Shown one piece after another: positions 5,147 through 5,473 of a stretch of 5,473 bases of DNA. The notes beneath the pieces are model-generated. The model was given only the letters and a program-made list of their open reading frames with translations, was not told the origin of the DNA and ran no database searches. The position numbers and the translations under genes were made by a program. The stretch is from Actinomycetes bacterium (GTDB taxonomy: Bacteria > Actinomycetota > Acidimicrobiia > Acidimicrobiales > Acidimicrobiaceae), in contig JAJYGZ010000233.1 in the NCBI GenBank assembly GCA_021790495.1, positions 1 through 5,473 of the forward strand, given 5' to 3'. Within the stretch, counting starts at the first letter, position 1. The number at the start of each line of letters is the position of its first letter.

Positions 5147-5473
5147 AACCCACGTCGCGGCCATAACGGTCCGATAATTCGGGCACTACAACTGAGCAAC
5201 CACCTTCTTGGTCCGTCCGAGGGGATCGCGCACTCCCAACAGCGAATAGATCTCGCGCTGGGCGGGATCGGGGGTGGAGGAGATGCGAAGGTGATGGGTC
5301 TGTTCTTTGTCGTCTCGCAGCGTTACGCTGAGGCGGCTGTGGGTGGCCACTTGGGAAAGAATCATCGGGACGCTTCGGGTATCGCCAGCATTGGATAAAG
5401 TCAGCGAGATTGCCCCATAGAGGTGATAGGCAAGCACCGAGATAAAGAGATGCGCCGCGGTTCTTCTTGCCAA
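5134..5473 (-). mobile_element. Partial insertion sequence, IS1634 family (IS4-like group), 3' end
   Basis: The region contains the C-terminal end of a transposase plus about 50 bp of downstream non-coding sequence, where the terminal inverted repeat should lie. The left boundary is approximate. The true junction could be a few tens of bases either side of 5134, and the last codons of the ATPase gene may already be IS sequence. The other end of the element is beyond the right edge, so the inverted repeats and target duplication cannot be compared here. Confidence 0.6.
5186..5473 (-). CDS. IS1634-family transposase, C-terminal 95 residues (N-terminus beyond right edge)
   Basis: The frame enters from the right edge and ends at TAG (5188-5186). 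The leftmost TTG at the edge is an internal Leu codon, not a start. The sequence RRTAAHLFISVLAYHLYGAI matches the conserved 'AHLFISVLAYHL' helix near the C-terminus of IS1634/IS1549-type DDE transposases. The downstream order also fits: a variable stretch, 'ILS....HSRLSVTLRD', 'HHLRISSTPDPAQREIYSLLG' and a short basic tail. These proteins cut and join IS ends by a DDE mechanism. The catalytic residues and the Y-R-E-K signature lie upstream, outside the window, so activity cannot be judged. The gene is convergent with the truncated ATPase gene, their stops being 52 bp apart. The family call is based on recognising this C-terminal pattern. Confidence 0.85.
   Translation of the reverse strand: MARRTAAHLFISVLAYHLYGAISLTLSNAGDTRSVPMILSQVATHSRLSVTLRDDKEQTHHLRISSTPDPAQREIYSLLGVRDPLGRTKKVVAQL

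Noticed and set aside
4973..5398. Plus-strand 141-codon ORF bridging the ATPase end and the transposase
   Set aside because: It is out of frame with the ATPase gene and antisense to the recognisable transposase. It has no LAL-family similarity that would indicate a simple frameshifted continuation of the regulator.
5471..5473. TTG at the right edge as the transposase start
   Set aside because: The conserved C-terminal helix follows within a few residues, so this is an internal Leu codon of a gene that begins outside the window.

Overview
The window is moderately G+C-rich bacterial DNA. It holds one very large gene fragment on the minus strand, a regulator-type ATPase on the plus strand, and the tail of an insertion-sequence transposase entering from the right. 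The LAL-type (large ATP-binding regulator of the LuxR family) ATPase, the Ala/Ser/Pro/Thr-rich exported Ig-like protein and the IS1634-type transposase together suggest an actinobacterium, possibly a moderate-G+C lineage such as Acidimicrobiia. That placement is an inference, because no taxonomic marker is present.

Bases 1-3368 (minus strand) form one uninterrupted reading frame of 1122 codons that runs off the left edge. It encodes an N-terminally membrane-anchored or secreted protein with a low-complexity stalk, one He_PIG-like Ig domain, a further beta domain, a central module of unknown function and then a string of Ig-like domains. Because its stop codon lies outside the window, a search that requires a stop would miss it. 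All the ORFs called inside 1-3368 on either strand are shadows of it.

Bases 3369-3936 separate this gene from the divergently transcribed ATPase gene. The interval holds a perfect 7-bp inverted repeat (3496-3515), a possible 38-codon small gene with a strong ribosome-binding site (3618-3734), a strong hairpin inside that small ORF (3654-3687), and an A+T-rich stretch just before the ATPase gene.

Bases 3937-5133 (plus strand) encode an AAA/STAND-type ATPase that matches the N-terminal part of LAL regulators. It ends after 398 residues, without the remaining helical-repeat region and without the C-terminal LuxR DNA-binding domain. About 50 bp further on, in convergent orientation, is the C-terminal end of an IS1634-family transposase (5186-5473). 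The simplest reading is that an IS inserted into the regulator gene and cut off its 3' part.

Before truncation the regulator may have controlled the divergent surface-protein gene, but only the gene order supports this. No RNA gene, CRISPR array or convincing intrinsic terminator was seen.
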